A stretch of 57,880 bases of DNA, from NCBI GenBank assembly GCA_019637175.1, contig JAHBWD010000056.1, positions 1 to 57,880 of the forward strand, given 5' to 3'. The position numbers and the translations under genes are program-made. A model generated the notes under the pieces. It made no database searches, had not been told where the DNA came from, and worked only from the letters and a program-made list of their open reading frames with translations. The stretch comes from Labilithrix sp. GTDB lineage: Bacteria > Myxococcota_A > Polyangia > Polyangiales > Polyangiaceae. This document shows positions 47,393 through 56,701 of the stretch, one piece after another (positions within the stretch are counted from its first letter, which is position 1; every line of letters starts with the position of its first letter).

Positions 47393-48703
47393 TCAAGTAA
47401 GGGTCGCCCGCACGCTCGCGGCGAGGATTTCGAGCAGCTCGTCGAGCTCGGCCTCTCCGATCGTGAGAGGAGGACAGACGTACACAGTGTCGCCGAGCGG
47501 CCTCAGGTACGCCCCGCGCTTTCGGGCCTCGTCGAAGACGCGCCACCCGCGATCGCCCGCGTAGCCGCCCGCGCCGAGATCGGCGGCGCCGATCATGCCG
47601 AGCGCGCGCACGCCGGAGACGCCGGAAACCTCCGCGAGGCGCGCGAAGGCCTCGGCGATGCGCGCGCCCTTCGCCTTGGCCTGCGCGACGATGCCCTCGT
47701 CTTCGTAGATCGCGAGCACCTCGAGCGCGAGCGCGGCGCCGAGCGGGTTGCCGCAGAAGGTGTGGCCGTACCAGAGCGCGCGCGCGGGATCGCCGCGGAA
47801 CGAGTCGTAGACGCGATCGGTCGCGAGCGTCGCGCCCATCGGAACGACGCTCGAGAACGCCTTGCCGATGCACATGAGATCGGGCGTGACGCCCGCGTGA
47901 TCGCACGCCCACATCGCGCCGGTGCGGCCGTAGCCGGTGAACACCTCGTCGGCGATCAAGAGGACGTCGTTCTCGCGCGTCAGCTCGGAGAGGGCGCGGA
48001 GGTACTCCGCGGGATAGATGCGCATCCCCGACGCGCCCTGCACGAGCGGCTCGACCACCACCGCGGCGATCGTGTCGCGCTCGCGGCGCACGACGTCTCG
48101 GATCGCGTCGAACGCGCGCGCGTAGGCGTTCGCCTCGGGGAAGGGCGCGCGGACGCACTCGAAGAGCACGCTCGCGAACGGACGGCGGAAGATCTCGACG
48201 CCCCCGAGGCTCGACGCGCCCACCGTGTCGCCGTGGAACGCGCCGTCGAGGGCGATGAAGCGCGTCTTCTTCCGTGCGCGCGCGCCTTCGTGCTGCCACG
48301 TCTGGAGGGCGATCTTGACCGCGACCTCGATCGCGGTGGAGCCGTTGTCTGTGTAGAATACATGCGACAGGCCGCGCGGCGCGACCTCCACGAGCGCGCG
48401 CGCGAGGCGCGAAGAAGGCTCGTGCGCGATCCCGCCGAGGGCGCAGTGATCGAGGATCTCCGCCTGCTCGCGGAGCGCGCGGAGGAGGCGAGGGTGGCGA
48501 TGGCCGAGCGCGGCCACCCACCACGACGCGTTGCCGTCGATGTAGCGCGTGCCGTCGGCGTCCCAGAGCAGCGAGCCTTCGGCGCGCGCGACGACGATGG
48601 GATCGGTCTTCTCCCACGTCGCGATCGGCGTGTACGGATGCCAGACGTGCGCCCGATCGAGGCGCACGATCTCCTCGCGCGAGAGCGGCGCGCGCGCGCT
48701 CAC
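47393..48703 (-). CDS. bioA: Adenosylmethionine-8-amino-7-oxononanoate aminotransferase
   Basis: This 436-residue class III aminotransferase has the BioA start HVWHPYTPIATWEKTDPIVV, YTDNGSTAIEVAVKIAL, the DEVFTGYGRTG metal/PLP stretch, CIGKAFSS with the Schiff-base Lys, and YGHTFCGNPLGAALAL. It makes 7,8-diaminopelargonate for biotin. The GTG at 48703 overlaps the stop of the upstream lipoprotein gene by four bases and gives the usual length. Other biotin genes are not in the window. Regulation is not visible. Confidence 0.94.
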   Translation of the reverse strand: MSARAPLSREEIVRLDRAHVWHPYTPIATWEKTDPIVVARAEGSLLWDADGTRYIDGNASWWVAALGHRHPRLLRALREQAEILDHCALGGIAHEPSSRLARALVEVAPRGLSHVFYTDNGSTAIEVAVKIALQTWQHEGARARKKTRFIALDGAFHGDTVGASSLGGVEIFRRPFASVLFECVRAPFPEANAYARAFDAIRDVVRRERDTIAAVVVEPLVQGASGMRIYPAEYLRALSELTRENDVLLIADEVFTGYGRTGAMWACDHAGVTPDLMCIGKAFSSVVPMGATLATDRVYDSFRGDPARALWYGHTFCGNPLGAALALEVLAIYEDEGIVAQAKAKGARIAEAFARLAEVSGVSGVRALGMIGAADLGAGGYAGDRGWRVFDEARKRGAYLRPLGDTVYVCPPLTIGEAELDELLEILAASVRATLT

Positions 48704-49713
48704 TTCTTGGGCGCGCCGGCGTCGGCGGCGGGCTTGGCCGTGCCCGCGTCGGCGGCGGGCTTCGGCGCGCCGGCGTCGGCGGCGCCGGTCGGCCCGTGCT
48801 GCATCGCCGGATCCATGGCGGCCTCGTGATCGATCTTGATGGTGCGCGTCGTCGAGTTCCACGGACCCTCGATCACCTTGTTCGCGCCGTCCATCAGCTC
48901 GACCTTGAGCGTGTAGGTGCCGTTCTGGAGGTTGTCGAGATAGAGCGGCGGGCCGAACTTCTCGACGTGGCCCTCGACCGGCTTGTCGATGCCCGGGCCC
49001 GTCACGCTCACGTGCACGTGCTCCTTGCCCTCGGCGAGCGTCACGTTGGCGAGCTGGAAGTCGACGAGGACGTGGTTCGCCATCTCGCCGTTGTAGTCGC
49101 CCTTCGGGCGGCTGTAGATCAGCATCGGCTTCTTCGTGAAGTCCTTCGCGGCCTCGCCCTTCTTCCCGATCCAGAACGGAACGATCGTGAGCGCGTCTTT
49201 CGTCTTCACCGACTCGTGGTTCGCGCGGCTCGGGAACGCGACGAGGACGTGCAGCCCTTCGGCGAGCGCCTCGCCCGCGGCGAGCTCGCCGAGCTTCACG
49301 GGCGCCTTCGTGTCGTAGATCGCCTTGTAGGGCTTGTTGTCGAGGATGAGGTGCACGTGGCTCGAGCCCGTCGCCGTCGGCCAGTTCTTGACGTCGAGCT
49401 TCACGGCGAACTCGGCGGCCTTGTCGGCCGCGATCACCTGATCCTTCGTCGGCGCCGTGAGCTTGACCGTCGGCGTGGGCGCCGTCGGATCGGGGCTCGC
49501 CGCGCCCGGCGTCATCGTCACGGGTGGCGCCGGCGGCTTCGCCGGAGCCGTGGGCGCGGCCGTCGCCACGGGGAGCGCCGACGCGGCCGGCGGAGGCGGC
49601 GGGGGCGGCGGAGGGGGGGGCAGGTTGTCGCTGCCGCCGCCGCAGGCGCCGAGGGCGAGCGAGAGAGCGAGCGAGGAGAAGAGAGAAGGCGCGAGGAGGC
49701 TCGGACGGCTCAT
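48700..49713 (-). CDS. Pro-rich lipoprotein of unknown function
   Basis: The 337-residue product starts at ATG 49713 and has a lipobox (LALGACGG), a poly-Pro tract and a Pro/Ala linker to about residue 80, then beta-rich domains (DVKNWPTATGSSHVHLILDN, LHVLVAFPSRANHES, YLDNLQNGTYTLKVELMD) of an Ig-like kind. A repetitive Ala/Asp/Gly/Lys tail ends it. It is probably a secreted or surface protein. It is coupled to bioA by a four-base overlap, which may just be compact arrangement. I do not know the family. Confidence 0.75.
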   Translation of the reverse strand: MSRPSLLAPSLFSSLALSLALGACGGGSDNLPPPPPPPPPPPAASALPVATAAPTAPAKPPAPPVTMTPGAASPDPTAPTPTVKLTAPTKDQVIAADKAAEFAVKLDVKNWPTATGSSHVHLILDNKPYKAIYDTKAPVKLGELAAGEALAEGLHVLVAFPSRANHESVKTKDALTIVPFWIGKKGEAAKDFTKKPMLIYSRPKGDYNGEMANHVLVDFQLANVTLAEGKEHVHVSVTGPGIDKPVEGHVEKFGPPLYLDNLQNGTYTLKVELMDGANKVIEGPWNSTTRTIKIDHEAAMDPAMQHGPTGAADAGAPKPAADAGTAKPAADAGAPKK

Positions 49714-49796
49714 GCGCGGGAGCTTTCCTCGGGAGCCGCCGCACCGCAAGCCCTCTTGACGCCAGGCGGGCTCGGGCCACACGCTGCGAGGACGAA

Positions 49797-50117
49797 ATGC
49801 CGCATCGCCAACGCTACCTCTTCGTGTGCACGAACCGCCGGGAGGAAGGTCACCCGAAGGGCTCCTGCGCGCAGAAGGGCAGCGAGGAGATCGTCAAGAG
49901 CCTGAAGGCCGCGCTCCTCGCGCGCGGCGCCGCCAAGACGGTGCGCGCCTGCTCCGCGAGCTGCCTCGACATGTGCGAGACGGGCGTGTCGATCGTCGTC
50001 GAGCCGGATCACGTCGTGTACGGCGACGTGAAGCTCGAAGACATCGACGCGATCGCCGACGCCGCGGCCAAGGGCGAGATCGTCGCGCGCCTCGTCGTCG
50101 CGCGAGGCGAGAAGTGA
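49797..50117 (+). CDS. Thioredoxin-like [2Fe-2S] ferredoxin
   Basis: This 106-residue protein has the pattern of the thioredoxin-like [2Fe-2S] ferredoxin family: FVCTNRREEGHPKGSCAQKGSEEI near the N-terminus with two Cys, and RACSASCLDMCETGVSIVVEPD with the other ligands (spacing C-x3-C-x3-C). The YGDVKLEDIDAI part closes the fold. It probably transfers electrons in the cytoplasm. Its stop overlaps the ATG of the next gene by one base; the operon ends with an isochorismatase-like enzyme. Confidence 0.93.
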   Translation: MPHRQRYLFVCTNRREEGHPKGSCAQKGSEEIVKSLKAALLARGAAKTVRACSASCLDMCETGVSIVVEPDHVVYGDVKLEDIDAIADAAAKGEIVARLVVARGEK

Positions 50118-50599
50118 TGGGGCTCGGGTTCGAGCTCTCCGAGGCGTTCTCCGGGAGCTACTACCTGCTCGACGAGCCGCTCCGCGATCACGCGATCCGC
50201 CTGTCGCTCCACGTCAGCGTCGACGGGCTCCGGCGCTTCGTGATCGAGCGCAAGGCGCAGGCCGAAGGGCTCGTCTTCGTCGAGGGCATCGCCGAGCGCG
50301 ATCCCGCGGGCGTTCGCGTGAACGGCACGGTGACGATGAAGCTCTTCGACGAGAAGCGCATCCCGTACGATCTCTCGTTCGAAGGCGACGACGGGCGCGC
50401 CTGGCGCCTCCGCGGCCAGCGCGACTTCTTCATGCACGACGCGGTCGACTCGCTCACCATCCTGCCCGCGAGCCTCTACGACGACCGCGGCGTCGAGTCG
50501 GGGCGCGCGATCCTTCGCTTCGATCCCAAGACCGAGCTCGCCGCCACGGTGCGGTCCTTCCGCCCCCGCCTCAAGGCGTTTCGCCTCTCAGGAGCATGA
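50117..50599 (+). CDS. Unknown 160-residue protein
   Basis: The product has no signal peptide and reads as a beta-rich domain (SGSYYLLDEPLRDHAIRLSLH, GVRVNGTVTMKLFDEKRIPYDL, RLRGQRDFFMHDAVDSL) that could form a small barrel. It recalls lipocalin-like or DUF-type proteins, but I cannot name a family. It lies between a ferredoxin and an isochorismatase-like gene, with overlaps at both ends, so it belongs to that operon. Confidence 0.66.
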   Translation: MGLGFELSEAFSGSYYLLDEPLRDHAIRLSLHVSVDGLRRFVIERKAQAEGLVFVEGIAERDPAGVRVNGTVTMKLFDEKRIPYDLSFEGDDGRAWRLRGQRDFFMHDAVDSLTILPASLYDDRGVESGRAILRFDPKTELAATVRSFRPRLKAFRLSGA

Positions 50600-51168
50600 A
50601 GATGGAACGACTCGTCCCCAGCGCGACGGCGCTGCTCGTCGTCGACGTCCAGGAGAAGCTCGCCGCCGCGATGCCCGAGGACACGCTCGCGACGCTCGTG
50701 AAGAACACCGCCATCCTGCTCGAGACGGCGAAGCTGCTCGGCGTGAAGGTCGTCGCGAGCGAGCAGTACCCGAAGGGGCTCGGGCCGACGCTCGCGGCGC
50801 TGGCGACGAAGCTCGGCGAGGCGTCGGCCGTGACGCACGCGAAGATGACGTTCGACGCCTGCTCGCACCTTCCGATCTCGCAGGCGCTCACGGGCGCGGG
50901 GCCGCGGACGATCCAGAGCGTCGTGGTCGTCGGGATGGAGACCCACGTCTGCGTCTTCCAGACGGCGCGCGAGCTCGTGAGGCGCGGATTTTCGACCTAC
51001 GTCGTCGCCGACGCCGTGGCGTCGCGCCGCGAGGAGAACCGCCGGATCGGCCTCTCGCTCTGCGAGAAGGCGGGCGCGATCGTCACGACCACCGAGACGG
51101 TCGCCTTCGATCTGCTCGAGCAGGCGGGCACGGAGGCCTTCAAGGCGGTCTCCAAGCTCGTGAGGTGA
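50596..51168 (+). CDS. Isochorismatase family hydrolase
   Basis: This 190-residue protein has the catalytic triad of the cysteine hydrolase family: Asp17 in LLVVDVQEKL, Lys83 in HAKMTFDAC, and Cys119 in GMETHVCVFQTA, with the conserved cis-peptide segment VVVGMETH. It may act on nicotinamide-like or other amides. The ATG overlaps the previous stop (ATGA). Substrate cannot be told from sequence. Confidence 0.92.
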   Translation: MKMERLVPSATALLVVDVQEKLAAAMPEDTLATLVKNTAILLETAKLLGVKVVASEQYPKGLGPTLAALATKLGEASAVTHAKMTFDACSHLPISQALTGAGPRTIQSVVVVGMETHVCVFQTARELVRRGFSTYVVADAVASRREENRRIGLSLCEKAGAIVTTTETVAFDLLEQAGTEAFKAVSKLVR

Positions 51169-51268
51169 CGTTTTCACCAGCTGCGACGCGCATTTACGGC
51201 CAAGGAACAGATTGTCATCGCGTGCCGGAATGACATCGTCGCTTGACTAGTTGTCGGGCCGTGACAGC

Positions 51269-52708
<1,440 letters not shown>

Positions 52709-52730
52709 TCGATCCGCGCGACCCGCTCGA

Positions 52731-53567
52731 TCAGCGGCACTGACCGGCGACGCACTTGGTGATGCCGGGGCAGTGCGCGTTCGACCGGCAGCCGGGCACG
52801 CAGCGGCCCGCCTGGCAGATGAGCCCCGAGCCGTCGTTGCCCGGGTTGCACATGCCGTCGCTGCCGCACGCCTTGCCGGTGCCCGAGGGGCCGCTGCTCG
52901 AGCCGCTGCCGCTCGACGAGGACGCGACCGCGTCGTCGTCGTCGTCCTGATCGTCGACCGGACCGCTCGGCGCGGCGCTCGATCCGCCGGTGTCCGAGCG
53001 GAGCTTGTTGGCGCGGATCGCCTTGTAGCCGCCGCTTCTGAGCGACGCCGCGGTGCGGACGCGGAACTGCATGTCGAGCGCGGTGCTCGCCTGCTCGATC
53101 ACGCACGCGGACGTCTTCGCGCTGTCGTTCCAGCCGAGGAACATCACGATGTGACCGGCGCCGTTGGCGCGGCGCACGAGCGCGTCGCCGGGGACGAGGC
53201 CGCCGTACGCGCCGATGGCGTGCGACTGCCCGCCGCCGGAGATGAAGTTGGCCGTCGTGTACGACGTGCCGAGCTCCCACGCCATCGAGACGAAGCCCGA
53301 GCAATCGGTGCGATAGCCCTTGTAGGACCTCGACTGGCTGTAAGGGACGTTGGCGTCGAGCCAGGTGAAGCCGCGCTCCATCGCGCGGCGGCGCGCCGGC
53401 GACGCGGACGCGAGGATGGTCGATCGCTTGATCGCGCATCCTTGCGAGAGCGCCTCGGAGACGTCGCCCGTGTCGCCCTCGTCTTCCTCGATCGGCGCGG
53501 TGCATGCGGCGACGGGTAGTGCGAGAACAGAAAAGACCAAGCTCGCGATGACACGTGCAGTGTGCAT
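52731..53567 (-). CDS. NlpC/P60-like (C40) lipoprotein with Cys-rich tail
   Basis: The 278-residue product has a lipobox (LPVAAC), a domain with TDCSGFVSMAWELG (Cys89) and GAGHIVMFLGW (His139), typical of NlpC/P60 cell-wall peptidases, and PGDALVRR between them. After an acidic and Ser-rich linker, a C-terminal domain of about 45 residues carries eight Cys (KACGSDGMC to GQCR), like the disulfide-rich modules of myxobacterial secreted proteins. It likely cuts peptidoglycan or related peptides outside the cell. It is convergent with the NtrC-type gene. Confidence 0.85.
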   Translation of the reverse strand: MHTARVIASLVFSVLALPVAACTAPIEEDEGDTGDVSEALSQGCAIKRSTILASASPARRRAMERGFTWLDANVPYSQSRSYKGYRTDCSGFVSMAWELGTSYTTANFISGGGQSHAIGAYGGLVPGDALVRRANGAGHIVMFLGWNDSAKTSACVIEQASTALDMQFRVRTAASLRSGGYKAIRANKLRSDTGGSSAAPSGPVDDQDDDDDAVASSSSGSGSSSGPSGTGKACGSDGMCNPGNDGSGLICQAGRCVPGCRSNAHCPGITKCVAGQCR

Positions 53568-53778
53568 GAGGGCGCTCCGTCGGGCAGGCCCTCCTCCCGG
53601 GGCATCACGTCAGCACGAGCCGCGCCATCCGCTCGCGGCGCAATCGTTCGTGCGAGGCCGGATTTTCGGCCCCGACGAGGGCGGATCATGGAGATGAACG
53701 GATCGAGCCGTCACCCCAGGGACGCGCCAGGCGCGAACCACCGAACGTTTCGATCGTGATCGGATCGTTCGTGGCGGC

Positions 53779-55215
53779 TCAGGGGGTCGTCATGATCACG
53801 CGCGCGACGAACGGCTGACCGGCCGGGCCGTTCGTCACGCCGACGATCACGAGCTTGCCGTCGGGCTGGAACGCCGCGCGGCGGACGACGAGCGCGTTCG
53901 CGGCGCCGCCGAAGACGAGCTTGCCCTCGGCGCCGAAGAGCGGATCGAACGAGCCGTCGGCCCGGAGCCGCGCGACGATCGCGCGATGGCGCAACACGTT
54001 GCCCGCGATCAGCCGATCTTCGATCTCACCGACGAAGACGGCGCGTCCCTTGGCGTCGACGTGCAGATCGCGCGCGTACGTGAAGCTGTCGCGCGCGAGG
54101 GTCGTGTCGGCGAGATCGATGAAGACCTTCGCCTCCGCGCCGAAGGTCGCGTCGGGCGCGCCCGTCGCCGTCATCTTCACGACCGCGGCGCGCCGGCGGA
54201 CGCCGTCGACGCGAGGATCGAAGTCGCCCGCGGCGTACAGCGCCGACGCCGGACCCTCGGCGCAGGCGGCGCCCTCGTCTTGCACGGTTCCGAGGCGCAC
54301 CGTCGACTTGCCGGCCGTGCCGAAGGTCGGGGACGCGATCCCTGCGCTCCCCACCTTGAGGAGGGCGAGGGCTCTGCCGGGCAGCGCGGCCGCGTCGCCT
54401 GCGGCGACGAAGCCGTCGGCCACCGCGATGACCGCGGCGGCGTTCCCGTTGACGTTGTCGACCGTGCCTCGACCTTCGACGCCGAACGCGCCGTCCGCGT
54501 TGCCGTTCTCGTCGAGCTTCCAGAAGCTCACGGCGCCGCCGGCGCGCGCGACCGCCACGACGCTCGCCGCGGGGCCGGCGGTGAGCCCGCGGAGGATCTC
54601 GCCGCCCTGGTTTCCCGTTATCCAGCGACCGCCGCTGGCGAACGTGGCGTCGAGGGCGCCCGCCGCGACGCGGACCATGTACGGGAACGTCGTCGGCGTC
54701 GTCAACGCGTTGGTCGCCGAGCCCGCCATCACGAGGCGCCCCTTCGCGTCGACGATCGCGGCGAGCGCGGACGACCGCGCGAGCGTGCCGGCGACGAGCC
54801 TGCCGCCCGCGCCGAACGTCGGGTCGACGGCGCCGGTCGCGTCGAGGCGGACGGCGGCGAGGCCGTTCTGGAAGTCGCCGGCGACGTAGATGCTCCCGTC
54901 GGCGTGGACGGCGACGGCGTTCGCGTTCGAGAGCAGCGCGATCGACGCGACGCCGCCGGCGCCGAACGTCGGATCGAGCACGCCGCCTGGGCCCTCGGGG
55001 CTCGTCGCGTCGGTGGGCGCGGCGTCCGGCGCTTGGGCGCTTCGATCGTCGGCGAGCGCCGCGTCGCTTCCGCCGTCGAGATCGCAGTCCGCGCACGCGG
55101 CCTCCACGGCGAGATCGTTCACGCCGCTGATCGCGTTGCACGCCGCCAGCGCCGCCAAGAAGGCCGACGTGACGAGGCCGGCGATCGACCGGCGCGCGTG
55201 ACCCGCTCGCTCCAT
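53779..55215 (-). CDS. Delta-60 repeat lipoprotein
   Basis: The 478-residue protein has a lipobox (LAALAACNA), a Cys/Asp-rich segment (ACADCDLDGGSD) and six or seven delta-60-type repeats, seen as DPTFGAGGVAS, DPTFGAGGRLV, DATFASGGRW, TFGTAGKSTV, DATFGAEAKVF and DPLFGAEGKLVFGG with Ala-Val-Val-spaced beta strands. These repeats form a beta-structured, probably propeller-like surface protein of unknown role. It is a typical single-copy gene with no operon partner here. Confidence 0.86.
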   Translation of the reverse strand: MERAGHARRSIAGLVTSAFLAALAACNAISGVNDLAVEAACADCDLDGGSDAALADDRSAQAPDAAPTDATSPEGPGGVLDPTFGAGGVASIALLSNANAVAVHADGSIYVAGDFQNGLAAVRLDATGAVDPTFGAGGRLVAGTLARSSALAAIVDAKGRLVMAGSATNALTTPTTFPYMVRVAAGALDATFASGGRWITGNQGGEILRGLTAGPAASVVAVARAGGAVSFWKLDENGNADGAFGVEGRGTVDNVNGNAAAVIAVADGFVAAGDAAALPGRALALLKVGSAGIASPTFGTAGKSTVRLGTVQDEGAACAEGPASALYAAGDFDPRVDGVRRRAAVVKMTATGAPDATFGAEAKVFIDLADTTLARDSFTYARDLHVDAKGRAVFVGEIEDRLIAGNVLRHRAIVARLRADGSFDPLFGAEGKLVFGGAANALVVRRAAFQPDGKLVIVGVTNGPAGQPFVARVIMTTP

Positions 55216-55425
55216 GCGCTCGTCTCGCAGGCTAGCACCGCGATCCCAGCGGACGACCGAATCGATTGTCAGATTGTCATCGGGAGGCGCTCTCGCCCGC
55301 CCCGCGCGCCAAGGTGTCGAAGACCTGTTGTCCACACTGCGGATAACGCTGGATTTTCGCCCGCTATCTTGCTGGCATGCGCCTCGCAAAAGCGGAAGCG
55401 GGCTGAAGCGTCCCTCACACTCGTC

Positions 55426-56391
55426 ATGGCCGTCGATCAACTCCTCAGGAAGAACTTCTGGCTCGTCGTGCTTCCGCTCGTCGCGATCGCGGCGCTGCTG
55501 AACGCACAGGCGGTCACGCAGCTCATCGGCATCAGCTTGACGCCCGACGAGAAGGCGCTCGCCGCGCCTCCGCCGGTCGCGCGCAACGCGCCGAACCCCG
55601 GCGGCAGCGCGCGCAACCCCAGCGCCGAGCCGATCCTCTCGCGCAACCCGTTCGATCACGTGACGGGGTCGCTCCGTCCGCCGGAGGTCTCGGCCGACAC
55701 GGGCGGCGGCGCGATCGCGATCGACGACAGCGATCCGTGGAGCGCGCCGTCGTGCGACGGCGTGAAGGTCCTCATCATCGCGGCCTCGAGCGATCCGGAG
55801 TGGTCGTTCGCGGCGCTGAGCGGCGGCGAGGGCAAGTCGGTGCTCCGCCGCGCCGGCGGCGAGCTCGGCGGCAAGAAGGTCGAGTTCGTCGGCTGGGATC
55901 GCGTCTGGTTCCAGAGCAACGGCGTTCGCTGCCAGGCGCAGCTCTTCAAGCAAGCCGACCTGCCGCCGCCGCCGAAGCCCGTCGCGTCGACGACGGCGGA
56001 TCCCACGCCTCCGGGCCGCGGCGCGCCCGGGCTCGATCCCGCGCTCGCGAAAGGGATCCAGAAGCTCTCGCCGACGGAGTTCAACATCGACCGCGGCGTC
56101 GTCGACAAGATCCTCGAGAACCAGTCGGAGCTGATGCGGCAGGCGCGCATCGTCCCCGAGCAGGAGAACGGCAAGGTCGTCGGCATCCGCCTCTTCGGCG
56201 TTCGCCCGGACACGCTGCTCGGCGTGCTCGGCATGGAGAACGGCGATCGGCTCCAGACGATCAACGGCTTCGACATGGCGAGCCCGGAGAAGGCGCTCGA
56301 GGCGTACGCGCGGCTTCGCACCGCCGACAAGCTCACCGTGCAGGTGAACCGCCGGGGGCAGGCGATGAACCTCGACTACAACATCAAGTGA
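55426..56391 (+). CDS. gspC: Type II secretion system protein C (GspC)
   Basis: The 321-residue protein has a cytoplasmic start, one membrane segment (FWLVVLPLVAIAALLNAQAV), the homology region SRNPFDHVTGSLRP and a C-terminal PDZ-like domain (GIRLFGVRPDTLLGVLGMENGDRLQTINGFDMASPEKAL). It links the inner-membrane assembly to the GspD secretin. The ATG at 55426 gives a short N-terminus as usual. It begins an operon with the small ORF and gspD. Confidence 0.92.
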   Translation: MAVDQLLRKNFWLVVLPLVAIAALLNAQAVTQLIGISLTPDEKALAAPPPVARNAPNPGGSARNPSAEPILSRNPFDHVTGSLRPPEVSADTGGGAIAIDDSDPWSAPSCDGVKVLIIAASSDPEWSFAALSGGEGKSVLRRAGGELGGKKVEFVGWDRVWFQSNGVRCQAQLFKQADLPPPPKPVASTTADPTPPGRGAPGLDPALAKGIQKLSPTEFNIDRGVVDKILENQSELMRQARIVPEQENGKVVGIRLFGVRPDTLLGVLGMENGDRLQTINGFDMASPEKALEAYARLRTADKLTVQVNRRGQAMNLDYNIK

Positions 56392-56402
56392 TTTACCGAA
56401 CG

Positions 56403-56663
56403 ATGGCCGAAGAAGTCCAAGCCCCGATCCAGCCGCCGCCCGCGGCGAGCGCGCCCGTTCCGCGGAACAACGTGCTCGCGCGCGAGGAGGATCTGTTCCG
56501 GCGCACCCTTCGCATGGTGGCCATCCTGGTCGGCGCGTGCGTGCTCTTCGTCGGCGCGCTCAGCGTCGTCGCCGTCGCGATCACGAGCCGCGCCGTCGGG
56601 GGAGGCGCCGCCGAGGCGCGCAGCCCCGACACGACGACCGACAAGAAGCCCCTCTCGATCTGA
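56403..56663 (+). CDS. Small membrane protein between gspC and gspD
   Basis: This 86-residue protein has a Pro/Ala-rich cytoplasmic N-terminus (about 45 residues), one membrane segment (MVAILVGACVLFVGALSVVAVAITS) and a short charged tail outside. It lies 11 bp after gspC and 38 bp before gspD. No known Gsp component is this short between C and D, so it may be a lineage-specific accessory. An alternative is a remnant of a longer gene. Confidence 0.72.
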   Translation: MAEEVQAPIQPPPAASAPVPRNNVLAREEDLFRRTLRMVAILVGACVLFVGALSVVAVAITSRAVGGGAAEARSPDTTTDKKPLSI

Positions 56664-56701
56664 TCTCTCTCTTCCCGTCACGAGTCTCGAGTCACGAAAC
56701 G

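Noticed and set aside
51169..51268. Sigma-54 promoter in front of the NtrC-type gene
   Set aside because: No GG-N10-GC element with proper spacing was found; a short inverted repeat (TGTCAT at 51213 and ATGACA at 51230) is too weak to call an operator.
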